A stretch of 64,000 bases of DNA. Source: JAKLFA01 sp964450385 (GTDB lineage Bacteria; Omnitrophota; Gorgyraeia; Zapsychrales; JANLHA01). A model generated the notes under the pieces. The model saw only the letters and a list, made by a program, of their open reading frames with translations. It did not search any database and was not told the origin of the DNA. The translations under genes and the position numbers were made by a program. Below are positions 9,504 to 18,345 of this stretch, in pieces. The stretch covers positions 1 to 64,000 of the forward strand of contig CAYVEC010000011.1 of NCBI GenBank assembly GCA_964450385.1. Reading direction: 5' to 3'. Numbering within the stretch: the first letter of the stretch is position 1; each line of letters begins with the position of its first letter.

Positions 9504-10769
9504 ATGACTGAGATTCGACCCTTTCGCGCTGTGCACTACAATCAGGATAAGATCAAGGACCTCAATCGCGTGATGTGTCCGCCGTATGATGTGATCTCGG
9601 AAAAACAGCAGGATTTTTATTATTCCCAGAGCGAATGGAATTTTATCCGGGTCATGCTCGCTAAAGAGAAGCCGTCAGATTCGAAAGACAACAACCGCTA
9701 TACTCGATCCAAGCACGAATATGACAAGTGGATCCAGGACAAGATTTTGGTCCAAGATGATCAGCCCTGCATCTATTTTTATCGTCAGGAGTATAAGGTT
9801 TTGGGCACGCGGCATTCCCGGCTTGGTTTTATCTCCCTGATGCGGATCCAGGATGACGGGAATTCGAAGGTATATCCTCATGAAAAGACCCACTCCGCGG
9901 CTAAGGAAGACCGGTTTAAGCTCTGGAGCGGGCTGGACGCGGCCTTAAGCTCGATCTTTGTCTGCTTCTCGGACCGGGAGCGCGCGGTCGAAAAAGCCTT
10001 CCTCAATGATGTATCAAAACAGCGGCCGTTTATTGATGTGACGGACCAGGACGGGGTCCGGCATATGGTCTGGCGTGTGGCGGATGAGGGCATTATCCGT
10101 ACGATCGTTCAGGCTCTGCATGATGAAACGTTGTTCATCGCCGACGGACATCACCGCTATGAGGTCGCCCGTGAGATCAAGCGCCAGCGCGAGGCCTCGG
10201 CGCACAAAAAGGACCCTGATGCTCCGTATAATTTTATTATGACCTATTTTACGAACATTGATTCGAAGGATCTTCAGATTTTTCCGATGCACCGGATCGT
10301 GAAGACCTTTCCCCACGACCTGGGCTTTCTTGAGGAAATGTTCCGTGTCGATCGGGTCAAGACCCCGGAAGAACTTGTTCTGCTTGCGGCCAAGGCCGGC
10401 CAGAATGAGCATGCCTTTGGTCTTTATATGAAGAATGGGACGTGGCTCCTTCGGCTCAAAAACAAGCTGTTGATCGACAAGGTTGTGACCGAGGGGTCTC
10501 AGGCTTATAAGCGGCTTGATGCCTCGATCCTCAAGTATTTTATCCTCGATCCCGTTGGGGTTCAGTCCGAGGACATTATTTATACGAAGGACCTCACGGA
10601 TGTCACGTCCATGGTGGATTCGGGAAAGGCCAAGGCGGGCTTTATTATGAACGCAGTGAGGATCCAGCAGCTCAGGGACGTGGCCTTGAACGGCGAGAAG
10701 ATGCCGCCGAAGACGACCTATTTTTATCCAAAATTATTGTCCGGGTTGACCGTTCATAAACTGGGTTAA
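9504..10769 (+). CDS. DUF1015 family protein
   Basis: The 421-residue protein matches the DUF1015 family over its length: an N-terminal IRPFRAVHYN and MCPPYDVIS block, the central signature LFIADGHHRYEVA near 209-221, and a C-terminal YFYPKLLSGLTVHKL block. The conserved GHHRY and CPPYDV motifs look like an active or binding site, but no activity is established for the family to my knowledge. It is soluble, with no signal peptide. It stands alone between a terminator and accD (41 nt downstream), so it may be co-transcribed with accD. Family certain, function unknown. Confidence 0.88.
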   Translation: MTEIRPFRAVHYNQDKIKDLNRVMCPPYDVISEKQQDFYYSQSEWNFIRVMLAKEKPSDSKDNNRYTRSKHEYDKWIQDKILVQDDQPCIYFYRQEYKVLGTRHSRLGFISLMRIQDDGNSKVYPHEKTHSAAKEDRFKLWSGLDAALSSIFVCFSDRERAVEKAFLNDVSKQRPFIDVTDQDGVRHMVWRVADEGIIRTIVQALHDETLFIADGHHRYEVAREIKRQREASAHKKDPDAPYNFIMTYFTNIDSKDLQIFPMHRIVKTFPHDLGFLEEMFRVDRVKTPEELVLLAAKAGQNEHAFGLYMKNGTWLLRLKNKLLIDKVVTEGSQAYKRLDASILKYFILDPVGVQSEDIIYTKDLTDVTSMVDSGKAKAGFIMNAVRIQQLRDVALNGEKMPPKTTYFYPKLLSGLTVHKLG

Positions 10770-10810
10770 GGCAGTAAGGGCGATCGGGATCACGGCAAAG
10801 GGGTGGAGTC

Positions 10811-11653
10811 ATGGCCTTATTCGGTGAAAAAAAATACACGCTCGTCAGGGTTAAGAAGAAGAACATTCCTGAGGGCATCTGGTCGAAATGCCCGCAGTGT
10901 CAGGGCCCGGCTTATGTGAAGGCCCTTCGGGACAATCTGAACGTCTGTCAAAGTTGCGGGCACCATTTTACGCTAACGGCCCGTGAGCGGGTTGCCTTGC
11001 TCATTGACGCGGGTTCTTTTCGTGAAATGGATGCAGACCTGCACTCCAAGGACCCGCTCGTCTTTGAAGGTCCGAAGACCTATTTGACCAAACTCGATGA
11101 GGACCAGCAGAAGACCGGATTGACCGACGCGGTGATTACGGGGCATGGCCGGATCGGGGGGCATGAGGTCTTTTTGGGGGTCACGGATTCGCAGTTCATC
11201 ATGGGATCGATGGGGTCTGTTGTCGGCGAGCGGATCACCCGTATGGTCGAAGCGGCCACAGAGGCCCGGCGGCCGGTGATCATTGTCTCGGGATCTGGCG
11301 GCGGGGCGCGGATGTATGAGGGGATGTTCTCGCTCATGCAGATGGCGAAGACCTGCGCGGCCCTTCGGCGTCATCATGAGGCCGGGGTGTTGTATATTTC
11401 GGTTTTGGCGGATCCAACCATGGGCGGGGTTATGGCCTCGTTCGCCGGGGTCGGGGATGTGATCATCGCTGAACCCAAGGCCTTGATCGGGTTCGCGGGG
11501 CCGCGGGTGATTGAGCAGACGACGCGGCAGAAGCTGCCGGCCGGGTTTCAGCGCGCGGAGTTTTTGTTGGCCCACGGATTGATCGACATGATCGTGGAGC
11601 GGAAACAGATGAAAACGACCCTGGTCTCCGTGATGGAGTCCTGCGGGTATTGA
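10811..11653 (+). CDS. accD: Acetyl-CoA carboxylase carboxyltransferase subunit beta
   Basis: The 280-residue protein has the AccD zinc ribbon with Cys at 27, 30, 46 and 49, followed by the crotonase-like carboxyltransferase fold: GHHFTLTARER, GSMGSVVGERI, SGSGGGARMYEG and GPRVIEQTTRQKLP. With AccA it moves the carboxyl group from biotin to acetyl-CoA, forming malonyl-CoA for fatty-acid synthesis. AccA is not in the window, so the subunits are encoded apart. GARMYEG replaces the common GARMQEG. GGGGTGGAG precedes ATG 10811. Confidence 0.96.
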   Translation: MALFGEKKYTLVRVKKKNIPEGIWSKCPQCQGPAYVKALRDNLNVCQSCGHHFTLTARERVALLIDAGSFREMDADLHSKDPLVFEGPKTYLTKLDEDQQKTGLTDAVITGHGRIGGHEVFLGVTDSQFIMGSMGSVVGERITRMVEAATEARRPVIIVSGSGGGARMYEGMFSLMQMAKTCAALRRHHEAGVLYISVLADPTMGGVMASFAGVGDVIIAEPKALIGFAGPRVIEQTTRQKLPAGFQRAEFLLAHGLIDMIVERKQMKTTLVSVMESCGY

Positions 11654-11732
11654 CGGCGGTGACGGATCGGAGCGAGAGGACGGTTGGGGGGCGGGCGGAC
11701 GGCGCGGCATGGTGGATCAATGAGGGGGCTGT

Positions 11733-12839
11733 ATGGCGCAGATCAGTTTGAGGAATGTCACGAAGGTTTATAAAGGCGGGACGGTCCGCGCGGTTGATGA
11801 TGTCAGTCTTGGTATTGAGAATAAGGAATTTCTTGTCCTTGTCGGCCCTTCGGGATGCGGCAAGTCTACGATCCTCCGGATGATCGCGGGCCTCGAGGAG
11901 GTCTCCTCTGGCCGGATATGGATCGGCGATCAGCTCGTCAATGATGTCCCTCCGAAAAATCGTAATATCGCGATGGTCTTTCAGAATTATGCCCTGTATC
12001 CCCACATGACGGTTTACGAGAACATGTCCTTTGGCCTCAAACTGCGGAAGTATCCGCGGGCGGAGATTGAGCGACGCGTGACTGAGGCGGCCGAGATCCT
12101 GGGGATCAAACAGTTTCTTGATCGCAAACCGCGGCAGCTTTCCGGGGGGGAGTGCCAACGGGTCGCTCTGGGCCGCGCGATTGTGCGCAAACCGAAGGTC
12201 TTTTTGTTCGATGAGCCCTCGAGTAACCTCGACCCCAAGATGCGCCTTCAGATGCGTACCGAGATCCACCGGCTTCGGACCCGGCTCCAGACGACCTTTA
12301 TCTATGTGACGCACGATCAGACAGAGGCCATGACCCTCGGCGACCGGATAGCGGTCATGAAGGATGGCAGGATCCACCAGTGCGCCGACCCGATGACGAT
12401 ATATCAGAAACCCGTCGATAAGTTCGTGGCCAGCTTTATCGGTCTCCCGCCGATTAACCTCATGGACGGCCGGATCATCAAAAAAGAACGGAAGTATTAT
12501 TTTGATGAGGGCCGCTTTCAAGTCCAGATCGTCCAGGGCATGTATCCAAAGATCGCCGTGTATGAGGGCCGCCAGGTCTGTCTTGGGATCCGCACCGAAG
12601 ATATCTATGATAAATTGTTCAGCTCCGACGTCCCGCCTGAGAACACCGTGCGGGCCACCTGTGAGGTCGTGGAACCGATGGGGGCGGAGGCCTACCTGTA
12701 TCTAAATTCCGGGCGCCATGTCTTTATTGCCCGGGTCGGGGCGCAGCATCGTCCCGAGGTCAATCGTGATATGGACCTGGTGTTTGATATGAACAAGGTG
12801 CATTTCTTTGACAACGATACAGATGAAACAATTGTTTAG
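11733..12839 (+). CDS. MalK/UgpC/MsmX-type ABC transporter ATPase (orphan)
   Basis: The 368-residue protein has Walker A GPSGCGKST (38-46), Q-loop VFQNYALYPHMTV, signature LSGGECQRVALGRA from residue 136 (E where most have Q or R), Walker B VFLFDEPSSNLD, H-loop YVTHDQTEAM, and a C-terminal TOBE-type domain (about 240-368), as in sugar importers. No permease or binding-protein gene is near. Such orphan ATPases can serve several sugar importers, as known for MsmX. The last 17 nt overlap the next gene, a GGDEF protein, so the two are probably translationally coupled. Confidence 0.92.
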   Translation: MAQISLRNVTKVYKGGTVRAVDDVSLGIENKEFLVLVGPSGCGKSTILRMIAGLEEVSSGRIWIGDQLVNDVPPKNRNIAMVFQNYALYPHMTVYENMSFGLKLRKYPRAEIERRVTEAAEILGIKQFLDRKPRQLSGGECQRVALGRAIVRKPKVFLFDEPSSNLDPKMRLQMRTEIHRLRTRLQTTFIYVTHDQTEAMTLGDRIAVMKDGRIHQCADPMTIYQKPVDKFVASFIGLPPINLMDGRIIKKERKYYFDEGRFQVQIVQGMYPKIAVYEGRQVCLGIRTEDIYDKLFSSDVPPENTVRATCEVVEPMGAEAYLYLNSGRHVFIARVGAQHRPEVNRDMDLVFDMNKVHFFDNDTDETIV

Positions 12840-14136
12840 GTCGCCTGGACGTGTCGGCGCGGTTCTTGTTCTGCCGTTGATCGCCTTGTGTGCCGCTGTC
12901 CGCGGCCTTTCTCCCGCGATGTTTCTTTATCTTGTCCTTGCCGCTGGGGGCGTGGCCGCGGTGGGGACGTATTATTATTTTCGGTTCGTTTGGTTCCGCG
13001 CGGCGGCGGAACTCCGGCTTCAGGACGTCCGGGAGAAGGCGAATCTCCTTGAGGCCGAGATCAAGCGCCAGTGGGGTGTTCTCGAGGCCGCGCGCAAAAA
13101 ATTGATCGATTACTCGCAGCTCAAGGTGCTCGCCGAACGCCTCAACCAGTGTTTTTCCTTAGAAGAAACCTCTCGCCTTTTGTCAGGAGAGGTCAGCCGT
13201 TTGTTCGGTCAGGAGGAGATGACCGTCATCCTTTATTTGTTCCATTCGAAGACCGGCGAGCTCGGGATCTCGGCGTCAAAGAAGGGCCAGATCGAGGTCA
13301 ATCTTAAGGCTAAGAAAGGCGACGCCTACGATCAGTGGGTCGTGAAGAACATGACGCCTCTGCTGATTGAGGATGCGAGCCAGGACTTTCGGTTTGATCG
13401 TGATAAGATTCAGATCGAAGATGCGCGGCCGATCGGTTCCCTGATGAGTGTTCCGCTCCTCATTGGCGATCGGGCGATCGGGATCCTTCGTCTCGACAGC
13501 CCGGTCTCGAACTATTTTCAGACTGAGAGCATCCGCTTTCTGTCCACGATCGGAGACCTCGGCGCGGTCGCGATCGAAAACGCCCAGCTCTACGAGCGCG
13601 TCGAGGACCTCGCGATCCACGACAGCCTCACCGGGCTTTTTTTGCGCCGGCATTTCCTTGATCGGATGGCGCAGGAGATGAGCCGCGAGCTTCGAAAGAA
13701 CCAAGAGATCTCTTTTTTGATGCTGGATCTGGATCATTTTAAACAATACAACGATCAGTTCGGGCATATGGCCGGGGACATTGTGCTGAAGGCCCTGGCC
13801 ATGATGCTGCGTGACACCTTTAGTCTCCCGGGGGATTGCGTCTGCCGCTACGGCGGAGAGGAATTCGCGGTCTTTCTTCCTGAGTGTTCTCAGGCAAAGG
13901 CGGTGGAGCTCGCCGAGGGATTCCGTGAGAAGATCGAGGCCCAACGGTTCCTGATCCGCCGGAGCAGCACGAGGATCACGGTGTCGATCGGGGTTGCCAC
14001 ATTCCCTCAGGACGCGACGGTACGGGAGGAATTGATCGAGCGCGCGGACCGTGCGTTGTATCTGGCTAAACAAGAGGGACGCAATCGTGTGCGCGCGGCA
14101 GGGCCCGGCGGCCGCGCTCAAGGAGCCGAACGATGA
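12823..14136 (+). CDS. Membrane-bound GAF-GGDEF diguanylate cyclase
   Basis: The 437-residue protein has two transmembrane helices (about 11-25 and 30-52), a coiled linker (AAAELRLQDVREKANLLEAE), a GAF-like sensor domain (about 95-260) and a C-terminal GGDEF domain with GGEEF at 344-348. It should make cyclic di-GMP from two GTP at the inner membrane. The inhibitory I-site RxxD expected nine residues before the first Gly is LPGD here, so product inhibition through that site is probably lost. ATG 12823 lies inside the preceding ATPase gene; TTG 12808 is an alternative. The stop overlaps the next GGDEF gene as ATGA. Confidence 0.9.
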   Translation: MKQLFRSPGRVGAVLVLPLIALCAAVRGLSPAMFLYLVLAAGGVAAVGTYYYFRFVWFRAAAELRLQDVREKANLLEAEIKRQWGVLEAARKKLIDYSQLKVLAERLNQCFSLEETSRLLSGEVSRLFGQEEMTVILYLFHSKTGELGISASKKGQIEVNLKAKKGDAYDQWVVKNMTPLLIEDASQDFRFDRDKIQIEDARPIGSLMSVPLLIGDRAIGILRLDSPVSNYFQTESIRFLSTIGDLGAVAIENAQLYERVEDLAIHDSLTGLFLRRHFLDRMAQEMSRELRKNQEISFLMLDLDHFKQYNDQFGHMAGDIVLKALAMMLRDTFSLPGDCVCRYGGEEFAVFLPECSQAKAVELAEGFREKIEAQRFLIRRSSTRITVSIGVATFPQDATVREELIERADRALYLAKQEGRNRVRAAGPGGRAQGAER

Positions 14137-15149
14137 TCGTCATCGGGACATTGTTGGTCATTTATATCGGGGTCGCGGTTTGGGCGATCGACCGGTATAT
14201 CCGGATGCGCCGGGACCTTATTGAGCGCGAGATCCTTGAGGCCCAAGGCGATTATCAGAAATATATCCTTCAGGAAGACGCGATCCGTCAGGAGAAGGCC
14301 GCCCTCGAGGACGAGGTCGCGGAGGTCTATACGCTTTATGACATGACGAAAGAGATCACGAAAGTCGTCAACGAGACAGAGGCCGCGGATATTTTTCGGG
14401 AGCGCCTGAGCGATCATGTCAGTTTTGAGACCTGCCGTTTGCTGGGGCCGCTTGACCCTGAGGCCCGGGACGCCAAAAAGCAGCCGGGGCTTTTTGTGTT
14501 TCCCCTGCGCGGCAAAAAAGAGCTTCTGGGTCATGTTGTCATCGGCGGCGCCCAGGCCTCGGACCGCGATCAGATCGAGATTCTGACGCATCAATTCGGT
14601 CTGGCCCTCCGTCGGATCCGGCTCTACAAGGAAGTCGAGCATCTCGCGATCACGGACAGCCTTACCCAGGTTTTTACCCGGCGGTATCTCATGGAGCGTT
14701 TTGACGAAGAGGTCCAGCGGGCGAAGGTCAAAAAGACCTCGCTCGCGTTTTTGATGCTTGATGTCGATCATTTTAAAAAGATCAATGATAGGCACGGGCA
14801 TTTGGCCGGGGACCATGTCCTGCGGGAGATCGGGCGGGCGATCAAGGAGGCGGTTCGGGAGATCGATATTGTCGGGCGCTATGGGGGCGAGGAATTCTGC
14901 GTCATTCTCCCTGAGACCTCGCGCGAGGGGGCCCACTATGTCGCGGAACGTGTACGTCTCGCGGTCGAGCAGCGGTCGATCAAGGCCTATGACGCGGTCT
15001 TAAAGGTGACGGTGAGCATCGGGTCAACCTCATTTCCTGAGGACGGCCGCAAGATCCCGGAACTGATTGATAAGGCGGATTGGGGCTTGTACCGTGCCAA
15101 ACGCATGGGCCGGAACCGCGTCTGCCCGTTCGGGGTTTATGAGGAATAA
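14133..15149 (+). CDS. Membrane-anchored GGDEF diguanylate cyclase with I-site
   Basis: The 338-residue protein has one N-terminal membrane helix (MIVIGTLLVIYIGVAVWAI), a coiled coil (about 25-75), a small degenerate GAF-like middle part, and a GGDEF domain with GGEEF at 251-255. An I-site RxxD (REID, 242-245) lies exactly five residues before it, so feedback inhibition by cyclic di-GMP is likely, unlike the upstream cyclase. It starts within the previous stop (ATGA at 14133-14136). The pair looks like an old duplication that diverged in sensing and feedback. Cyclic di-GMP often controls exopolysaccharide, which fits the later glycan loci, but no direct link is visible. Confidence 0.9.
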   Translation: MIVIGTLLVIYIGVAVWAIDRYIRMRRDLIEREILEAQGDYQKYILQEDAIRQEKAALEDEVAEVYTLYDMTKEITKVVNETEAADIFRERLSDHVSFETCRLLGPLDPEARDAKKQPGLFVFPLRGKKELLGHVVIGGAQASDRDQIEILTHQFGLALRRIRLYKEVEHLAITDSLTQVFTRRYLMERFDEEVQRAKVKKTSLAFLMLDVDHFKKINDRHGHLAGDHVLREIGRAIKEAVREIDIVGRYGGEEFCVILPETSREGAHYVAERVRLAVEQRSIKAYDAVLKVTVSIGSTSFPEDGRKIPELIDKADWGLYRAKRMGRNRVCPFGVYEE

Positions 15150-15177
15150 TTTCGTTTCCATATAGATGATTTCCGCC

Positions 15178-15206
15178 TTGCAAGGCCTGTCTTTTTTAGT
15201 TACAAT
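15178..15206 (+). promoter_or_regulatory. Sigma-70-type promoter for the ROK kinase-lptD unit
   Basis: TTGCAA (15178-15183), 17-bp spacer, TACAAT (15201-15206). The predicted start near 15213 leaves a leader of about 30 nt before ATG 15243, with no strong ribosome site (AT-rich leader). Confidence 0.65.
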
Positions 15207-15242
15207 AAAACAAATTTCTAATACTAATCTTAATAATCAAAT

Positions 15243-16184
15243 ATGAAAAAATTCACGATTGGCGTTGATGTGGGGGGCACCAATGTTAAATTGGGGCTCC
15301 TGGACGCGCGCGGCACGATTATTGCTCGAAGTCGCTTTGCGACAAAGGCTTATGTCTCTGCTCCTGCGAAGCTGATCGCTGCCCTCGCGGGTGAGATCTC
15401 GGCCCTTATGACAGCACAAGGGGTCCGCGCCTCTCAGGTGGACGGTATCGGTATCGGGTTGCCTGGACTCGTCGATCCCGAACGTGGGGTCGTGATCTTT
15501 CTTCCGAATGTCCCGGGCTGGCGCCAGATTCCGCTTCGGCGGCGGCTTGAAGCGCGGCTTGGAATCCCTGTGTATCTTGAAAATGATGTCAATCTGATCA
15601 CCCTGGGTGAATGGGGTTTTGGCGCGGCCGAGGGATGCCGGAATCTGATCTGTATGACCTTGGGTACCGGCGTCGGGGCCGGGCTCATGATCGAAGGTCG
15701 GCTCTACCGCGGGGATGGTTTTGTCGCCGGAGAGATCGGGCACATGCCGTTGAATTTTAAGGGGCCGGCCTGTAACTGCGGGTCGTTTGCCTGTTTTGAG
15801 ACGTATGTGGGTAACGGGCCTCTTCAGAAAGAGGCCGCCCGCGTGTTTAGGGACCCGGGGATCACCTTTGAGGATATTTTTTCCCGCGCCCGCAAAGGGG
15901 ATGCGGCCGCGATCGGATTTTGGGACGCCTTTGGCGAACGGGTCGCGGCGGGGTTGATCGGGCCGGTGAATTTATTGAATCCGTCGCGGGTGGTCATCGG
16001 CGGAGGGATTGCGAACAACTTTCGTTTTTTTGCCCCGGCGGTGAGGCGCGTCCTCCGCCGTCGGGCGATGCCTGTTCAGGCAAAAATGGTCCGGGTGGTG
16101 CGGGCCCGATTGGGCGATGACGCGGGCCTCCGGGGGGCCAGGGTCCTTGTAGACAACCAACAAAAGGTTCAACACGATGCCTAA
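15243..16184 (+). CDS. ROK-family glucokinase/sugar kinase
   Basis: The 313-residue protein has the phosphate loop GVDVGGTNVKLG at the start, catalytic Asp in LENDVN (about 116-121), GTGVGAGL, and the ROK zinc signature CNCGSFACFE (Cys 177, 179, 184, with upstream GEIGHMP). No DNA-binding domain is present, so it is a kinase, not a repressor. It probably phosphorylates glucose or a related hexose using ATP, feeding glycolysis or UDP-glucose synthesis for the surface glycans. The last 8 nt (ATGCCTAA) overlap lptD. Confidence 0.9.
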   Translation: MKKFTIGVDVGGTNVKLGLLDARGTIIARSRFATKAYVSAPAKLIAALAGEISALMTAQGVRASQVDGIGIGLPGLVDPERGVVIFLPNVPGWRQIPLRRRLEARLGIPVYLENDVNLITLGEWGFGAAEGCRNLICMTLGTGVGAGLMIEGRLYRGDGFVAGEIGHMPLNFKGPACNCGSFACFETYVGNGPLQKEAARVFRDPGITFEDIFSRARKGDAAAIGFWDAFGERVAAGLIGPVNLLNPSRVVIGGGIANNFRFFAPAVRRVLRRRAMPVQAKMVRVVRARLGDDAGLRGARVLVDNQQKVQHDA

Positions 16185-18312
16185 GATCGGTATGTCCTGG
16201 AGAGGGTTGCGATGCCTGTGGGTGGTCCTTGGGATCGTCGGGTGTGTCGTGGCACGCCCTGTCTGGGCCCAGCAGGAGATCTCGGCGGTCGAGATCAACG
16301 GGGACCAGGTTGAGTATATGGTTAAAGAAAACAAGGTGGTGGCGACCGGGAACGTCGTGGTCTCGAAGGCGGATGTGCGGCTCCTGGCGGACCGGATTGA
16401 ATTTTATCGAGGGAGCCAGGATGCGGTCGCGATCGGGAATGTCGTCCTCGAGCGGGGGGAGAGCCGTGTGAGTGGGACGAAAATGACGTTTAATTTTCAG
16501 ACGATGAAGGGTGACTTTGATCAGCCGAATCTTGTCTCGCCGCCCCTGTTTGGCAAGGGCGAGTCGGTTGAGCGGATCGATGAGGGCCATTATCTGATCC
16601 GGAATGGGTATATCACGACGTCGGATTTTGATGAGCCCGAAACCCGGGTCACGGCGCGGACTGTTGACGTCTATCCGAATGACCGCGCGGTCTTGCGGAA
16701 CGTCTCGTTTAAGGTCGGCCGGGTGCCGGTCTTTTATCTGCCGCGGTACACGTATGATCTCGATAAGCGCAAACCCACCTTGATCCTGACCCCGGGGTAT
16801 AGCGGGGACTGGGGCGGGTTTGTGCTCGGGCGGTATCATTATACGGAGCCAGAGAATTATGATCTCGTGTTTCACGCGGATTATCGCGAGCGAAAGGGCA
16901 TGGCCTGGGGCGTGGATGACGCCTATCGCACGGATGATTTCGGCTCCGGCCTGCTCCGGACGTACTATATTCAAGAGCGGGATATCGGCCATACCCATTT
17001 CTGGGATGAACATCCGTCGGTGAATGAACGGGACCGCTATAAGGTTGATTGGCGCCACAAGTGGCAGGCGGATGAACGGACCATGGTGATCGCCCAGGCC
17101 TCTAAGATGAACGACCGCCAGGTCCTGAAGGATTATTTTGATGAGGAGTACGATGATGACGCGCGTCCGGCGAGCTATGTGGTCGCGACGCACCGGCTCC
17201 CGTACGGGACGCTGATCGGGCGCACGGATTATCGTCTCAATGATTTTTACAGCGGGGTCGAGCGCCTCCCGGAGGCCGGATATGTCCTGACGAGTACGGA
17301 ACTTTTGGACTCGGGCCTGTATTACCGGAATTCGACGACTTATAGCCGGCTCGTCGAAAAAGAGGCTTCTCCGAGCGATGTCGATTATCGGACTGACCGC
17401 CTTGATCTCAATCACTCGGTCTCGTATCCGATGAAGGTCTCGGTTGTCGAGCTCTCGCCGTTCGTCGGGGCTCGGCACACGTATTACAGTCGTACGGCCT
17501 TTGCCGAGAATAATGACGCCGTGCGGGGGATCCTTGAAACCGGCGTGGACGCCAGCACCAAGTTTTATCGGGTCTATGACGTTGAGAGCGATCTCTGGGG
17601 GCTTGATATCGATCAGCTGCGCCACGTGATTACTCCAAGCGCGGCCTATCTATACCGTCCGGATCCGACGGTATCAACAGAAAACCTCTACCAGATTGAC
17701 GGCGTCGACGCCCTGACGCATCGCAATCGCATTCAGCTCGCTTTGGAGAATAAACTTCAGACTAAGCGCGACAAGGCGAGCGTGGACCTCCTAAGGACAA
17801 CGATCGCCACGGATTTTCGATTTCGGGAGGAGGAACAGAATTCGAAGAATTCAAGCTGGGATAATGTGACGCTCGATGTCGAGGTGACCCCGTATCGCTG
17901 GCTCGGGATCTATTTCGACGGGGAATATGACGTCGCCTTAGAGGACGTCGAGACCGCGAATTTTGATCTCTATATCAACGGAGCGCGGGATGTCTGGTAT
18001 CTGCGGTTCGGGAACCGGTATGCGAAGGACGTCGACAATCAGGTCGATGCGGAGTTTGGTCTTAAGATCAATCCGAAATGGGAGGCGCGCGTGCGTCAGT
18101 GTTTCGATACTGAGGGCGGCAGGAATCAGGAGCGGGAATTCGGTCTGCGGCGGGACCTGCACACCTGGTTCATGGACATGACGTACACGAAGACCAAGTT
18201 CGATGGGGAAGAGGTCTGGCTGATGTTTTCATTGAAGGAATTTCCTGATCTGCGCCTGAGCGGAGGCACGAGCTGGGCCGGCGGCGCGGAGCGTCCAGGG
18301 GACCAACCTTAA
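16177..18312 (+). CDS. lptD: LPS-assembly outer-membrane protein LptD (OstA-like)
   Basis: The 711-residue protein has a signal peptide (about 1-32, ending ARPVWA-Q), an OstA/LptA-like beta-jellyroll domain (EINGDQVEYMVKENKVVATG and onward, about 35-145), and a long C-terminal part with alternating strands rich in Tyr, Arg and Asp, as in the LptD barrel. It should insert lipopolysaccharide into the outer leaflet. Only one Cys (RQCFD, about residue 641) remains after the signal peptide, so the disulfides needed by E. coli LptD cannot form. It overlaps the ROK kinase gene by 8 nt. No lptE or lptA is nearby. Confidence 0.85.
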   Translation: MPKIGMSWRGLRCLWVVLGIVGCVVARPVWAQQEISAVEINGDQVEYMVKENKVVATGNVVVSKADVRLLADRIEFYRGSQDAVAIGNVVLERGESRVSGTKMTFNFQTMKGDFDQPNLVSPPLFGKGESVERIDEGHYLIRNGYITTSDFDEPETRVTARTVDVYPNDRAVLRNVSFKVGRVPVFYLPRYTYDLDKRKPTLILTPGYSGDWGGFVLGRYHYTEPENYDLVFHADYRERKGMAWGVDDAYRTDDFGSGLLRTYYIQERDIGHTHFWDEHPSVNERDRYKVDWRHKWQADERTMVIAQASKMNDRQVLKDYFDEEYDDDARPASYVVATHRLPYGTLIGRTDYRLNDFYSGVERLPEAGYVLTSTELLDSGLYYRNSTTYSRLVEKEASPSDVDYRTDRLDLNHSVSYPMKVSVVELSPFVGARHTYYSRTAFAENNDAVRGILETGVDASTKFYRVYDVESDLWGLDIDQLRHVITPSAAYLYRPDPTVSTENLYQIDGVDALTHRNRIQLALENKLQTKRDKASVDLLRTTIATDFRFREEEQNSKNSSWDNVTLDVEVTPYRWLGIYFDGEYDVALEDVETANFDLYINGARDVWYLRFGNRYAKDVDNQVDAEFGLKINPKWEARVRQCFDTEGGRNQEREFGLRRDLHTWFMDMTYTKTKFDGEEVWLMFSLKEFPDLRLSGGTSWAGGAERPGDQP

Positions 18313-18345
18313 GACGGATAGACACCGGGTGGGGAGGGGTGGTTT

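Noticed and set aside
15994..17625. 543-codon minus-strand frame opposite lptD
   Set aside because: The translation is rich in Ile/Arg/Pro/His without any domain, as expected opposite a GC-rich gene. The + strand frame has clear LptD features, and no minus-strand ribosome site or promoter was seen.
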